Shown here in pieces: positions 1-10,318 of a stretch of 13,083 nt of DNA (positions are counted from its first letter, which is position 1; each line of letters begins with the position of its first letter). This stretch comes from Acephala macrosclerotiorum. Lineage: Eukaryota > Ascomycota > Leotiomycetes > Helotiales > Mollisiaceae. Location: positions 1 to 13,083 of the forward strand of contig MU119911.1 of assembly GCA_014904845.1 (NCBI GenBank), in the 5' to 3' direction. Both the position numbers and the translations under genes were made by a program. The notes under the pieces were generated by a model. That model was not told the DNA's origin. It made no database searches and saw only the letters and a list, made by a program, of their open reading frames with translations.

Positions 1-62
1 AATATTATTTACTCGATTTTATATATAATAATTAAAATTAAATATTAATTATTATTAATATT

Positions 63-76
63 AAAAAAAAAAAAAA
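63..76. repeat. Poly(A) run, A14
   Basis: Fourteen consecutive A residues on the plus strand. It is one of several long homopolymers in the window and probably arose by replication slippage. In isolation it is no evidence of a retrotransposon tail. Confidence 0.9.
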
Positions 77-386
77 TATACAATAAAACGCGATAAAATT
101 TAATATAAAATTTGAAAATAAAATTATTATTATTATTTATTTTATTATATATCAATTAAAAAATTTTAATTATAAAATAAAATTATAATACAAAAAATCG
201 AAAAATCGAATTTTTTACGTATTAAATTATTATATTAATTGTAATAAAAAATTCGAATATATTTAAATTATTTTTTTTAATATATTAAAATAAAATAATT
301 AAAATATTTTAATATTAATAATAAATATTTTTATTTAAAAAATAATTAATTTCAAATAAATTATTTATAATTTAAATATAATTAAA

Positions 387-402
387 TTTTTTTTTTTTTT
401 TT
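387..402. repeat. Poly(T) run, T16
   Basis: Sixteen consecutive T residues on the plus strand. No element end, target-site duplication or coding remnant could be recognised beside it. Confidence 0.9.
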
Positions 403-1729
403 ATAAAAAATACGAACGAAATTTAATATAAGAATTATTATTAAAACAAATAAAAATAAATTAATCTTTAGTAAAACAATATTTTTTAATATAAAAAAAT
501 CGAAAAAAAAATAAAAATATCGTATTTTACGAATTTAATAACGAAAAAAAAATTATAATTAAAACAAATTAAATTTTTAAATATAATATTTATTTTATAC
601 GCTCGAATTACAAGTAAATTTCAAAATTTAAAATAAAAATATAATATTTCGAATATATATATCGAACGATTATATAATATTAATATTCGTAAAATATATA
701 TTGTAAAAAACAAAGAACAATTTTCAATATAATTAAAAAAATTTTTTTTTTTTAAAAAATATATAAAACGATAAAATTTTTTAAAATTTTATATTTAAAA
801 TATATTAAATAATATATATTTCTATTTTTTTAAATAATGTATTTTAATTCTATAAAATACTATATATAAAATTCATTGAAAAAATTCGTAAAATTTTATT
901 AAAATAAAATTCGAAAAAAATAAAATAAATTTTTTTTTATTATAAAAAATTAAATGTATTCAAATTAAAATTATTAATTAATAATAATATTTATTAAATT
1001 GAATTCGATTTAATTTAAATTATTAAAAATATTAAATACTATAAAAAATTTTTAAAAATTTTTTATATTAATATTAAATGCAATAATAAAAAAATTGAAA
1101 AAATTATTATTTTTAATAAAATTTCGATTATTATTATTAAAAATATATTTATATTAAAAATACTAAAAAAATAATAATTAAAAAATAATTTAATTACATA
1201 TTAAAAAATTATATAACGTTTTACAAATCTCGAAAATATAAAATAAATTATTTTATTTTCAAATTTATTTAAAATTAAAAAAATTGAATTAATAATAAAA
1301 ATCGAAAAATTATTATTAAAATTAAACGAATTTTTTAAAATAAAAAAAGTTTTTAAAATAATAAAATCGAATATATTATAATAAAAAAAAAATCTATTAA
1401 TAATATATTTATTTTTATTTAATAATAAATAGTTTTTAATATAAAAAAAAATAAAAATAAAATAAATATTAAAAAATTATATATTTAAAATAAAAATTAA
1501 ATATAATAATAAAAAATACTATAAAATTAAACTTTAAATAAAAATATATATATATTTAATATAAAAAAAAAAAATTATAAATTTTAATAATTTTATATTT
1601 TCGTATTAAATAAAAAAATCAATAATATAATAAAAAAAATTATTTATATTAATAAAAATAATAAAAATTATTATTAAAATTTAAATATTATAATTTTATA
1701 AATATATTAAAAAATATAATACAATTTAA

Positions 1730-2275
1730 AATCGTAGATTAAATCAAACGATTATAAATTAAAAAATAATTTTTTTAATTAAAATTAATTCAATTAACAA
1801 AAAATCTTATTAATTAAAAAAAAATAAAACGAAAAAAAACGTTAATAATAATACAATTATTTAATCTCGAATCGCATTTAAAAACGTACGTTTATATCGA
1901 ATTAATATTATTTTCTTATCAAAAAATTTTAAAAATCGTTTTACAATATATTAAATCGAATCAAAAAAATTAAAAAATATTAAAACTATAAATCGATATT
2001 TATTAATCAAAACTAAAATTTAAATTAAAATAATAAATTAATACAATTTTCAAACGATTTAATTTCAATGAAAATAAAACGAAAAAATTAAAATTAAAAT
2101 CAAAAAAATCAAAAAAATAATTAAATAAAAAATTAAAAAATAATAAAAATTAAAAACGATTTTTTAAAATTCGAATATTATATTAATTTATATAATATTT
2201 GTATTAATTACAAACGTTTATACAAACAAAAAATAAAAAACAAAAAAAAATTAATTTATTTTCTCGATTTTAAAA
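1730..2275. other. Segment with surviving C strongly favoured over G on the plus strand
   Basis: Outside CpG, I count roughly 26 C but only about four G on the plus strand here, mostly as CAA, CAT and CTT contexts. Examples are the CAAA words at 2099-2115 and 2220-2250. Elsewhere the two are closer or reversed. The segment also holds the 12-bp palindrome AAACGTACGTTT at 1882-1893. A one-strand deamination history, in which minus-strand C was converted and read as G to A on the plus strand, would produce this. No reading frame is preserved, so the ancestral sequence cannot be named. Confidence 0.5.
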
Positions 2276-4416
2276 TTATTAAATAATAAATAAAAAATCG
2301 AATATAAAATTTCTTAAAAAAAAATATTTCTAATATTATCGTTTTTATTAAACTTAAAATAATACTATTTAAAATATATAAATTTTTTAATACTTTTTTT
2401 TTAAATAATTATATATATTAAAATAATAATTCAAATATTAAATTTTATCAAATTATTTATTTTTTACTCGATTTATAAAAACTATAAAATTTATAGATTT
2501 AATGAGTTTTATAATTTGAAAAATAAAATAATAAAAAAAATAATCAATAAATTTTTTTATATTAATATAAATTTTAATAAATACAAATTTAAAATTAAAA
2601 ATTAATAATAATATACAATTTTATTATTTAATATATTAAATAAAATAATAAATATAAAAATTATAAATATTTCGATAATATTATATACAAAATTAAAATT
2701 TAATTTTTTATAGAATAAATAATAATATATTAATATATTTTTTTAAAATTCGAAAAAATATAATATAAATAAAAAATAAAAATATTTTTTCGTATTTTAA
2801 AAAAAGAATTATATATTATAAACAGTTTTAATACATAATAATATTACAAAATTCGTTTTAAACATTGTATTTTTTATTAATAATATAATAAAAAATTTGT
2901 ATTATATATTAATATAATTATATTTAATTAAAAAATTTTAATTTTAAATAAAAAAATAATTGCGATTTTATAAAAATTTAAAAAAATTCGTTCGATTTAT
3001 TTAATCGAAAATTTTTAAATCGTATTTTAATTAAAATAATTAAAAATTATTTTTTTATATAATAATATTATTATTTAAACAATTAAAAAAAGCGTTTTAT
3101 ATATAAAATATATAAAAATTAAATAAATATAATAATATAAAAAAACGATTAAAATAAATATTTTTTTGTAAATCTAATTAAAATTAATACAAATATTTAA
3201 TTAAATAATAATATAAACGTATTTTTAATTTAAAAAAACGTAATAAAAATTAAAAATATATTAATACGTTTTAATCGTATAATAAATATATATAATATTA
3301 AAAAAATATAATAATCAAATATTTAAAAAATAAAAAAAAATTTTCGAATGAATAATTTTTAAATAAATTAAATATTGAAATTAAAAATTAAAAAATAATA
3401 TAAAATAAAAAAAAAAAAAACGATATAAATATTATTCGTTATTTTTTATAAAAAAATATTTAAATAACGAAAATTAAAATTAATCGAATTATTTTTAATT
3501 TTAAAATAATAATAATTATAATAATTAAAATTTGTAAATTTGTAAAAATAAAATTATAATTATTAAAATTTTTTATGAAATATCGAATAATAATAAATTA
3601 AAATTAAATTAAAAATAATAAAAATCGTAAAAAATAATAAATAATTTATTAAATTGAAAAAAAAAATAATAATAATAATTTTCAATTTTTTTTAAAACAA
3701 ATTATATTTATAATATAATTTTATCGTATAAAAATCACAAATAAATTCGTAATAAAAAATAAAACAAAAAATAAAAACTAATAAATCGTTTTATTATAAA
3801 AATTTAAAACTTTTAAAAATTTATTATAATATAAAATATTTAAAATAAAATATATTTCAATAATCGTATTTTACGTTTAATAAAAATAATTTTTTATTTA
3901 ATAAATATTATAAAACAATTTTATTATAAAAAAATCTAAAAAAAAATATATATATAATAAAACGTAAAATACTATATTTAAATTAAACGAAAAAATTAAA
4001 AAAATTCAAATATTTTATATAAAATAATTATTTTATTAATTAAAAAATTCGATTTTACGAAATTCATTTTATAATATATTATTTAAATCGAGTATTAATT
4101 TTTCGAATTAAAATTAATCGATTAAATAAAACGAATAATTATAAGAAATTTATTTAAAAAATATTTTTATTAAAATTTTATTTATTTTAACGATTTTTTT
4201 TAAAATTTATTATTATTTCGAAAATATATTTAAATAATACTTTTTTTATTTTAATATTTGAAAATAATATTAATATATTATTATTGTAATATATTTTAAT
4301 TTAATTAAATATATATAATAATAAAATCAAAAAAATAACGAATTAAAATTTATTGTAAAAAAATCGAAAAAATTTAAAAAATTATTAAAAATTGAAATAA
4401 TATATTGAATTCGAAT
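2276..4416. other. Unstructured AT-rich DNA, no gene seen
   Basis: I see no gene, RNA or organised repeat here. The stretch contains an A14 run at 3407-3420 and a simple hairpin whose arms AAATTGAAAA (3651-3660) and TTTTCAATTT (3679-3688) flank a short AAT run. A 15-bp near-palindrome, AATTCGA-A-TCGAATT, lies at 4408-4422 at the border of the next repeat family. All of these are small enough to be chance products of the composition. Confidence 0.6.
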
Positions 4417-4810
4417 CGAATTATAATATTTAAAAAATATTTCGAATTTATATAAAATAAAAAAAATCGAATAATAATAATTTAAAAAATATTTTAAATT
4501 TTTATTGAAATAAAAAATTAAAAATATAATAAATTAAAAAAATATTAAACGATTATATCGATTAAAAAAATTTAAAATATAACGTTTTAAAATTTTTTTA
4601 AAATTATATCGAATAATAAAATTCAAAATATAATAAATTAAAAAATTATATTAAATATATATTAAATAAAAAAAATTGAAATATAATAATTAAAAAATTA
4701 TTTTAAGTTTATATCAAATAAAAAAATTATATTAAATATATATTAAACAAAAAAAATTAAAATATAATAATTTAAAAAATTATTTTAAATTTGTATTAAA
4801 TAAAAAAATT
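4417..4810. repeat. Degraded tandem repeat, unit about 52 bp, seven units plus one partial
   Basis: Successive units begin near 4417, 4468, 4520, 4574, 4624, 4678 and 4759, with a 30-bp partial unit at 4729-4758. Full units are 50-54 bp. Each starts with a word like CGAAATATAATAATTTA, continues with AAAAAATATTTTAAATTT, then TATATCGAATA or TATTAAATA, and ends in a run of A followed by TT. Units at 4468, 4678 and 4759 are the clearest; that at 4574 is poor. Where units align, changes at the unit start (CGAA, CAAA, GAAA, AAAA) are largely transitions. This looks like an old minisatellite or satellite fragment decayed by C-to-T mutation. Function unknown. Confidence 0.7.
4646..4808. repeat. 81-82 bp tandem duplication whose copies differ only by transitions and one indel
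   Basis: Copy one is 4646-4726 and copy two is 4727-4808. Both open with TTATATTAAATATATATTAA and end in AAATAAAAAAA. I find one single-base indel and five substitutions, all transitions: T/C after ATTAAA, G/A in ATTGAAA, G/A in TTAAGTTT, A/G in TTTATAT, and C/T in TATCAAA. Four of the five pair TpA in one copy with CpA or TpG in the other, the signature left by RIP in ascomycetes. The duplication is nested inside the 52-bp family and must have arisen later than most of that family's divergence. Confidence 0.85.
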
Positions 4811-4850
4811 CGAAATACGTTAATTTGTAAAAATTTTCGAGATTAATATT

Positions 4851-5010
4851 ACGATTATTTCGAAAAATATTTTAAAGTAATATTATAAAAATTTAAAAAA
4901 ATATTTTTTGATTGTATTATAACGATTCGAGAAAATATTTAAAGTTTATATTATAAAAATATTAAAAATTTGTATTATAACGATTTAAAAAAATATTAAA
5001 AGTTTATATT
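4851..5010. repeat. Degraded tandem repeat, three copies spaced 71 and 58 bp
   Basis: Copies begin with ACGATT at 4851, 4922 and 4980. Each continues through an AAAATATT core to AAAGTTTATATT or AAAGTAATATT; the first two then run on to TGTATTATA, while the third stops at about 5010. Over the first 31 bp, copies two and three differ at four sites. Three are transitions, turning TCGAG in one copy into TTAAA in the other; the fourth is T/A. The 71-bp copy carries extra A/T bases. The array sits directly after the 52-bp family but I cannot show that the two are related. Confidence 0.7.
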
Positions 5011-5172
5011 AATATTATTTTTAATATTTCAAATATTTTTTTTAAACGCAATATATAATATATTAATAAAAATAAAAAAAATAAAAAGTGTATAATATAT
5101 TTATAAAATAAAAAATATTTATAAAACGTATAAACTTTAAAAATAAAAAATCGATTAAATTACTATTTTGAT

Positions 5173-5410
5173 CAATTGTTTTTTTTTAAACGATTTCTTT
5201 GAGCGATTCTTTTGAACGATTTTTTAATCGATTTTTTTAATCGATTTTTTGATCGATTATTTTGATCAATTGTTTTAATCGATTTATTTAAACGATTTCT
5301 TTGATCGATTTCTTTAATCGATTTTTTTTATTAATTATTTTAATTAATTGTTTTAATTATTTATTTAAATTATTTGTTTAAATTATTTATTTTAAATAAT
5401 TTTTTTGAAT
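5173..5410. repeat. 13-bp tandem array, about 18 units, T-rich on the plus strand
   Basis: A unit close to CGATTTTTTTAAT repeats with phase positions at 5173, 5191, 5204, 5217, 5229, 5242, 5254, 5267, 5280, 5293, 5306, 5319, 5332, 5345, 5358, 5371, 5384 and about 5398. Spacing is 12-13 bp except for the first interval of 18 and the last of 14. The core word drifts along the array: CGATT in most of the first half, CAATT at two units, then TAATT and TATTT in the last six. Most of this drift is C-to-T or G-to-A. The array has a reverse-complement counterpart at 6563-6706. No reading frame is implied, since 13 is not a multiple of three. Confidence 0.85.
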
Positions 5411-6562
5411 TTATAATTACTTGAATTTAAAAACAATAAAATATACTTTTTATTCGATTTTTTGATTAATAAATAAATTATTATAATACGAACAAATTTC
5501 ATTTTTTTATATAAAATAATCAAATTTTTAATATTCAATTTCAAAAAAAAAATATTTAAAAATTTCGATTTTAGAAATACGTTGTAAATAATATTAACGT
5601 TTAAAAAACTACTAATAATAATACGAATACTTTAAAAGAATTTTTATAATTTTTAAGATTATTTTCTAGTATTTTAATATTATATATATTTATTTAAAAA
5701 CGATTAATAAAATAATATTTATTTTAATTAATAAAAACAATATTATTATAAAATAAAATATAATAATTAAAAATAATATTTAAAATTATATTATTTTTAT
5801 TTTTTAAACGAAACTCGAAATAGAATTAATTAATACAAAATAATTAATCAAATTAAATATTAAAAAAAAAATTAAAATAATAAAACGAATAATATATATA
5901 TTTATTCGAAAAAAACATTTTTTTTTCTATTTGTAATATACAAAATTTAAATAATAAAATCGTTGAAAATATTAAATAATTTTAAAAAAACAATAAACGA
6001 TTTTTATTTAATCGCAATTTTTTTTTCAATAAATTCAAATAACGTAAAAAGAAATACAATTACTCGAATTAATTTTTTTTTTGTAGTATTAAATTAAATT
6101 TCAATATTATAATAAATTAAATTCAATTTAAATAAATAAAAAACTTAGAAATAATTAATATAAAATAAATTTTTTTTTTAAAAATTTTACGATTTAAACG
6201 AAAAAATATTTACGAGATTATAAAAAAATTTATAATAATATTAATAAAAAAAATATTAATTATATATTTGTTTTTTATAATTATAAATTATATATTGAAA
6301 ACGAAATACTTTTAAAAAATATTAAAATTTTCAAATTAATATTAAATAATATATAATAAAATATATTAATAATATATTTAAATATTTAAATTTATTTTTA
6401 TTTTTATAATATTTCAAAATTATTTTCGACGACAAAAAAAATCTATAAAATAATACAATTAAATTGAAAAATTATTAAATTAATAAAAATATTTAAATTG
6501 ATTATTTTAAATAATTTCTTTAAACAATTAAAAATAAAAAATTAAAAAATTTATTTAAAAAA
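5411..6562. other. Spacer between the inverted arrays, no gene seen
   Basis: The 1.15 kb between the two arrays is AT-rich with scattered CpG and no open frame, RNA gene or organised repeat. A CGATAAC-like CpG cluster, CGACGAC, lies at about 6427, and a short CpG-bounded hairpin with arms CGAATAA and TTATTCG lies at 5886-5908. Nothing identifies a former transposase or any other protein. Confidence 0.6.
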
Positions 6563-6706
6563 ACGATTAAAAAAAGTAATTAAAAAAAGCGATTGAAAAA
6601 AAGTAATTGAAAAAAGCAATTAAAAAAAGCAATTAAAAAAGCAATTAAAAAAAAGCAATTAAAAAAAGCAATTAAAAAAAGCAATTAAAAAAAGCGATTA
6701 AAAAAC
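6563..6706. repeat. 13-bp tandem array, 11 units, A-rich on the plus strand
   Basis: A unit close to GCAATTAAAAAAA repeats with units starting at 6563, 6576, 6589, 6603, 6616, 6629, 6641, 6655, 6668, 6681 and 6694, with spacing of 12-14 bp. The core varies between GCGATT, GCAATT, GTAATT and ACGATT, and the base after ATT is sometimes G. All of these are transitions. Length changes are confined to the A run, as expected from slippage. It is more homogeneous than its inverted partner at 5173-5410, so it is younger, more recently expanded or less mutated. Confidence 0.9.
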
Positions 6707-6748
6707 AAAATTCAAATAAACGAATAAAAATAAAACGATTAATAAAAA

Positions 6749-6769
6749 CGATTAAAATTATTTTAATCG
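6749..6769. repeat. 21-bp palindrome with CpG at both ends
   Basis: Arms CGATTAAAAT (6749-6758) and ATTTTAATCG (6760-6769) are perfect reverse complements around a single T. Two further CGATT words at 6736 and 6749 continue the theme of the 13-bp array just upstream, so this may be a junction between oppositely oriented units. It could extrude as a hairpin. No protein-binding role can be shown. Confidence 0.6.
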
Positions 6770-6827
6770 ATTTTAAAATTCGTATTATTTTACATTTTAA
6801 TACTTTAAAATAAACGTTCGTTCTACG

Positions 6828-6898
6828 AATAATATTAATTTGAAAAATAATATTAATTTAAAAAATAATTTAATTTGAAAAATAATATTAATTTAAAT
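6828..6898. repeat. 18-bp tandem repeat, four units
   Basis: Units at 6828-6845, 6846-6863, 6864-6880 and 6881-6898 follow the pattern AATAATATTAATTTGAAA. The third lacks one base. The G of TTTGAA alternates with A between units (G, A, G, A), a transition matching TpG to TpA decay, and the last base varies A/T. It is short, regular and lies just outside the second 13-bp array. Confidence 0.85.
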
Positions 6899-8432
6899 AA
6901 TTATAAAAAAATTAAAATTCGTTTTTTTTTTATTATATTAATATCGTTATTAAAAAAAATTTTATTTATAAATTTTTGAAAATTATTATTATTTAAATCA
7001 ATAAATAAATTTACAATTTTTTTTTTATTTTTCTTTTTTGAATTTTAAATATTTATCGTTTTATTGATTTTTTATTAATTTATTAATTCGATTATTTTTT
7101 TAAATTTATTCAAAATTATAATCTAATATTTTACAAACGAATTAATATTGTACAATAATTAAAAATACGTGATTTTATTTTTATTTCTTTAGTAATAATA
7201 TTTAAAATAAATTTATTTTATAATAAATAATTTATAATCAATTTTCAAATAATAAATATTAATTATTTTAAATAAATTAAAATCGTGAAATAAGTAATTA
7301 TTAATAGTAATAATAAATCAAATAATACGTTATTTATATATTGAATTTTTATTATTGTGATTAATATAAAAATTTTTTAATTTTTTATTTTTTATTTTAA
7401 ATATTATAATTTTAATAATAAAAATAAAATTATAATTCGAAATTTTAATTTTATATTTTATATATTAAAAAGATTTAATCAATTATTATTAATATAATAA
7501 AAAAATATATAATTTATTAAATATATAAAATATATTTTAATAAAAAAATAAAAATAAAAAATATATTTTATAAATTTTCTTTTAATATTTTTTTTTTATT
7601 ACTCAAATAATAATTTTTTTAATTATTTTATTTTTTTAAAAAATTAAAAAATGTCAAATTTATTTATATAATAAAAATCAAATTTTATTTTTAAAATTTA
7701 TTATTTAATATTATTATTTAATCGAATATTAATATATTTAATTTACTCGATTTAAATCAAATATAAAAAATCGTTATTACTATTTATTAAATTTATTAAA
7801 TTTAAAAACGAAAAACAAAAACGAAAATAATAATATAATTCGATATTATTTTTTTTTAAAAATTATTAATTATTATTTTATTAAATATTTTTTTTCGCTT
7901 TTTTTTTTATTCAATATTTTCGATCGTTACTATTAATAATATTCGCTATTTTTATTATTTTCTTTGAATTATATTCGTATGAAAACTTATTATAAAAATT
8001 TTAAAAAATTTTTATTAATAATTTTTCGAAAAAAATATTATTAAACGTAAATAAAAAAAAAATATTTCAACTAATAATATAATTTTAAAAATAATTTTTT
8101 TAATAATAATAATATTTTGTTTTTTAAATTTTATTTTCTTATTTTATTTATCGATTTATATTTGAAATTAATTTTTAAATTAATTTTTTAAAACGAAATA
8201 ATATTCTTACGATTTAAAAATTATATTTTTAACGTTTAAATAAATATTTATAAAATTAAAATTAAAAAAAATATTATTTATAAAAATATAATTAAATTAT
8301 ATTAAAATTTAACGTATTCGAATTATTTTAATAATAATAAAATTCTTTGAAATTTGTAATCGTTTTATATTAAATTTATTTCGAAATAATAATAAAATAA
8401 TTACAATTTAAAAATTATTAATTTTTTAACGA

Positions 8433-8454
8433 TTTTTTTTTTTTTTTTTTTTTT
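8433..8454. repeat. Poly(T) run, T22
   Basis: Twenty-two consecutive T residues follow ACGA and precede AATTTT. This is the longest homopolymer in the window. A run of this size is usually length-polymorphic and error-prone in sequencing. As a minus-strand A22 it could in principle be a retroelement tail, but nothing recognisable precedes it on that strand. Confidence 0.9.
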
Positions 8455-8911
8455 AATTTTAATAATATAAAAAATTTTAAATTATATATTATTTAAAAAA
8501 TTTTAAACGAAAAAATACAATATAAAAATAATAAAAATATAAATAAATTTATCGAATATTAATTATTTATTTTTACAAAATAATATTTATTTATAGTTTT
8601 ATTTTTTTAATAATAAATAATATGTTTATTTTTTAAACGATTTTTGTATTTATTAATAAATTTGTTTTTATTAATATAAACTATTTATATTTCGATATTA
8701 TAAATATTGTAATTATAATTTTTAATAAAATAAAAATATAAATTTATTTTTTTATTTTATTATTCGAGTAAAACGAATAAAACAAAAATAATAATAATTT
8801 TAAATTTCAATTTTATAAAAATAAAAAAAATTATTTTTCTAGTGAAAATAATAAAAATTATATTTAATAAAATTTTTTTTATTAATTGAATATTTAGTAT
8901 TATTTTTTGAA

Positions 8912-8935
8912 TCGTTTTCGAGTACGTTTTCGTTT
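8912..8935. repeat. Four CpG hexamers in exact 6-bp phase
   Basis: The hexamers TCGTTT, TCGAGT, ACGTTT and TCGTTT follow one another, placing CpG at 8913, 8919, 8925 and 8931. This is one of the most GC-rich 24-bp spots in the window. It may be a short degenerate hexamer tandem repeat or chance. It does not match any telomere repeat I can name. Confidence 0.5.
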
Positions 8936-9445
8936 TTAGATTTAAATTATTTACAATAATCGTTTAAATAAATCTAAATATAATATTATATTCGATTAAA
9001 AAATTTTTAAACGTAATAAATCGTACAAATAATAATCGTTTTATTAATATTTATTTTATAATAAAATATTAACGTTTTTTGATTACTATAAATTAAATAT
9101 AAAAATTATTAAATAATATATAATTATATTAATAAAAAAATTCGTATAAAATAAAAATTTTTAATATAATATTTAAATATAATTATATTAATATTATTAT
9201 TAAAAAAAATGTAATACGATTTTTAAACAAAAAAATTAAAATATTAATAAATATTATTTTCAAATACTCGTTATAATTTAAATTTTATAATTAGTATTTA
9301 ATAATTATATCGATTTTTTAAAAAAATATATATTTTTTTTTTAATTATTATAAATCGTTTAAAAGATTTTAATTTTTATTTTATTATTTTCGAAATTTTT
9401 ATATTAAAACTTGTTTAAAATATCGTTTTTTTTTTTAGTATTAAT

Positions 9446-9465
9446 AATTCGATTAATATCGAATT
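9446..9465. repeat. Small hairpin with CpG in the stem
   Basis: Arms AATTCGAT (9446-9453) and ATCGAATT (9458-9465) are perfect reverse complements around the loop TAAT. Each arm contains TCGA. At this composition short hairpins are frequent, so no terminator or binding-site role is claimed. Confidence 0.45.
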
Positions 9466-10302
9466 TTATATTTCGATTTTTTGAAAATTGAAATTTTTAA
9501 TTTAATGTATTTTATAATTTTTTTATTTGAAATAATAAAACATTTTTTTGAGAAATAAAATCAAATAAAAACGATTTATTAAATTAAAAAAACGACGATA
9601 TAAAAAAAATTAAAATAAATAGAAAAACAATTTTAATAAAAATATATTAAATTGATTTTATTAAAAAAATAAAATTTATTTTAAAAAAAAAAAAACTTTG
9701 AAACAAATTAAATCGAGACGTATATTCTTTAAAAAAATATAATATAAAAATAGAGATTTTAAATAAAATAAATTAAAATGTATTTTTTATTAACAATTAA
9801 TAAAATTTTATTAGTAATTAATTTTTGAAATTAAAAAAAATTATTGCGATTATTTGAAAATTATTTAATTCGATATTGAAAATTTGAATATTTAAAAAAA
9901 AAATAAAACTATAATAAAAAATTATTATTTGTAAAAAAAAATTTTAAAAAAAAAATTTGATTTTTGATAAATTACAAAAATTAAATATATTATATAGTAC
10001 GCTAATAATATTTTGAAAATCGACGAATAAATTAATTTGAATATATTGTTTTTAAAAAACAAATAAAAAAAACAATATTTTAATTTGTAATTTGTATTAT
10101 TTTTTAAATTAATATCGAATTAAAAATAAAAAAATTATTTATTTTTATTCAATTAATATAATAAGTAATTAATCGTTTTTTCGATATAAAATTATAATTT
10201 TTATTTAAAAGAAAAACGAAAATTGAAATTATAACGAATATTAATTTCTTAGTAATATTAAAACTATTGATTCGAAATTCGACGAAAAGTAATACGTCAA
10301 CG

Positions 10303-10318
10303 AAAAAAAAAAAAAAAA
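10303..10318. repeat. Poly(A) run, A16
   Basis: Sixteen A residues directly follow a CpG-dense spot (five CpG between 10273 and 10302). On the minus strand the run reads as T16 and gives a Phe-rich open stretch, which I regard as spurious. Confidence 0.9.

Larger units (their letters stand above)
1..1729. other. Unstructured AT-rich DNA, no gene seen
   Basis: This stretch consists of A/T words with scattered CpG sites and long homopolymer runs, notably A14 at 63-76 and T16 at 387-402. I found no open frame, RNA gene or clear tandem repeat. Short words such as TTAATATTAATAATA recur, but at this composition they are expected by chance. Confidence 0.6.
5173..6706. mobile_element. Possible remnant of a foldback-like element: inverted 13-bp arrays around 1.15 kb
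   Basis: The arrays at 5173-5410 and 6563-6706 have the same 13-bp period. The reverse complement of the second array's GCGATT-type unit, AATCGCTTTTTTT, matches AATCGATTTTTTT of the first at 12 of 13 positions. They therefore form inverted, tandemly repetitive ends around a spacer. Foldback-type transposons have long inverted repeats built of tandem subrepeats, so that is one reading. I found no transposase, no terminal motif and no target-site duplication, and the spacer has no open frame. Independent expansion of a simple T-run motif on both strands is the main alternative, so the mobile-element label is tentative. Confidence 0.3.

Noticed and set aside
3651..3688. Hairpin followed by a T run, resembling a factor-independent terminator
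   Set aside because: The stem has one G:C pair and there is no upstream gene. T runs and A/T stems occur throughout the window.
7203..7220. Perfect 18-bp palindrome TAAAATAAATTTATTTTA
   Set aside because: In DNA that is almost only A and T, about 25 palindromes of this length are expected by chance in 13 kb, and it contains no G or C.
8433..8454. Poly(T) run as the tail of a minus-strand retroelement
   Set aside because: No coding remnant, internal promoter or target-site duplication could be recognised next to it, and long A or T runs are common across the window.
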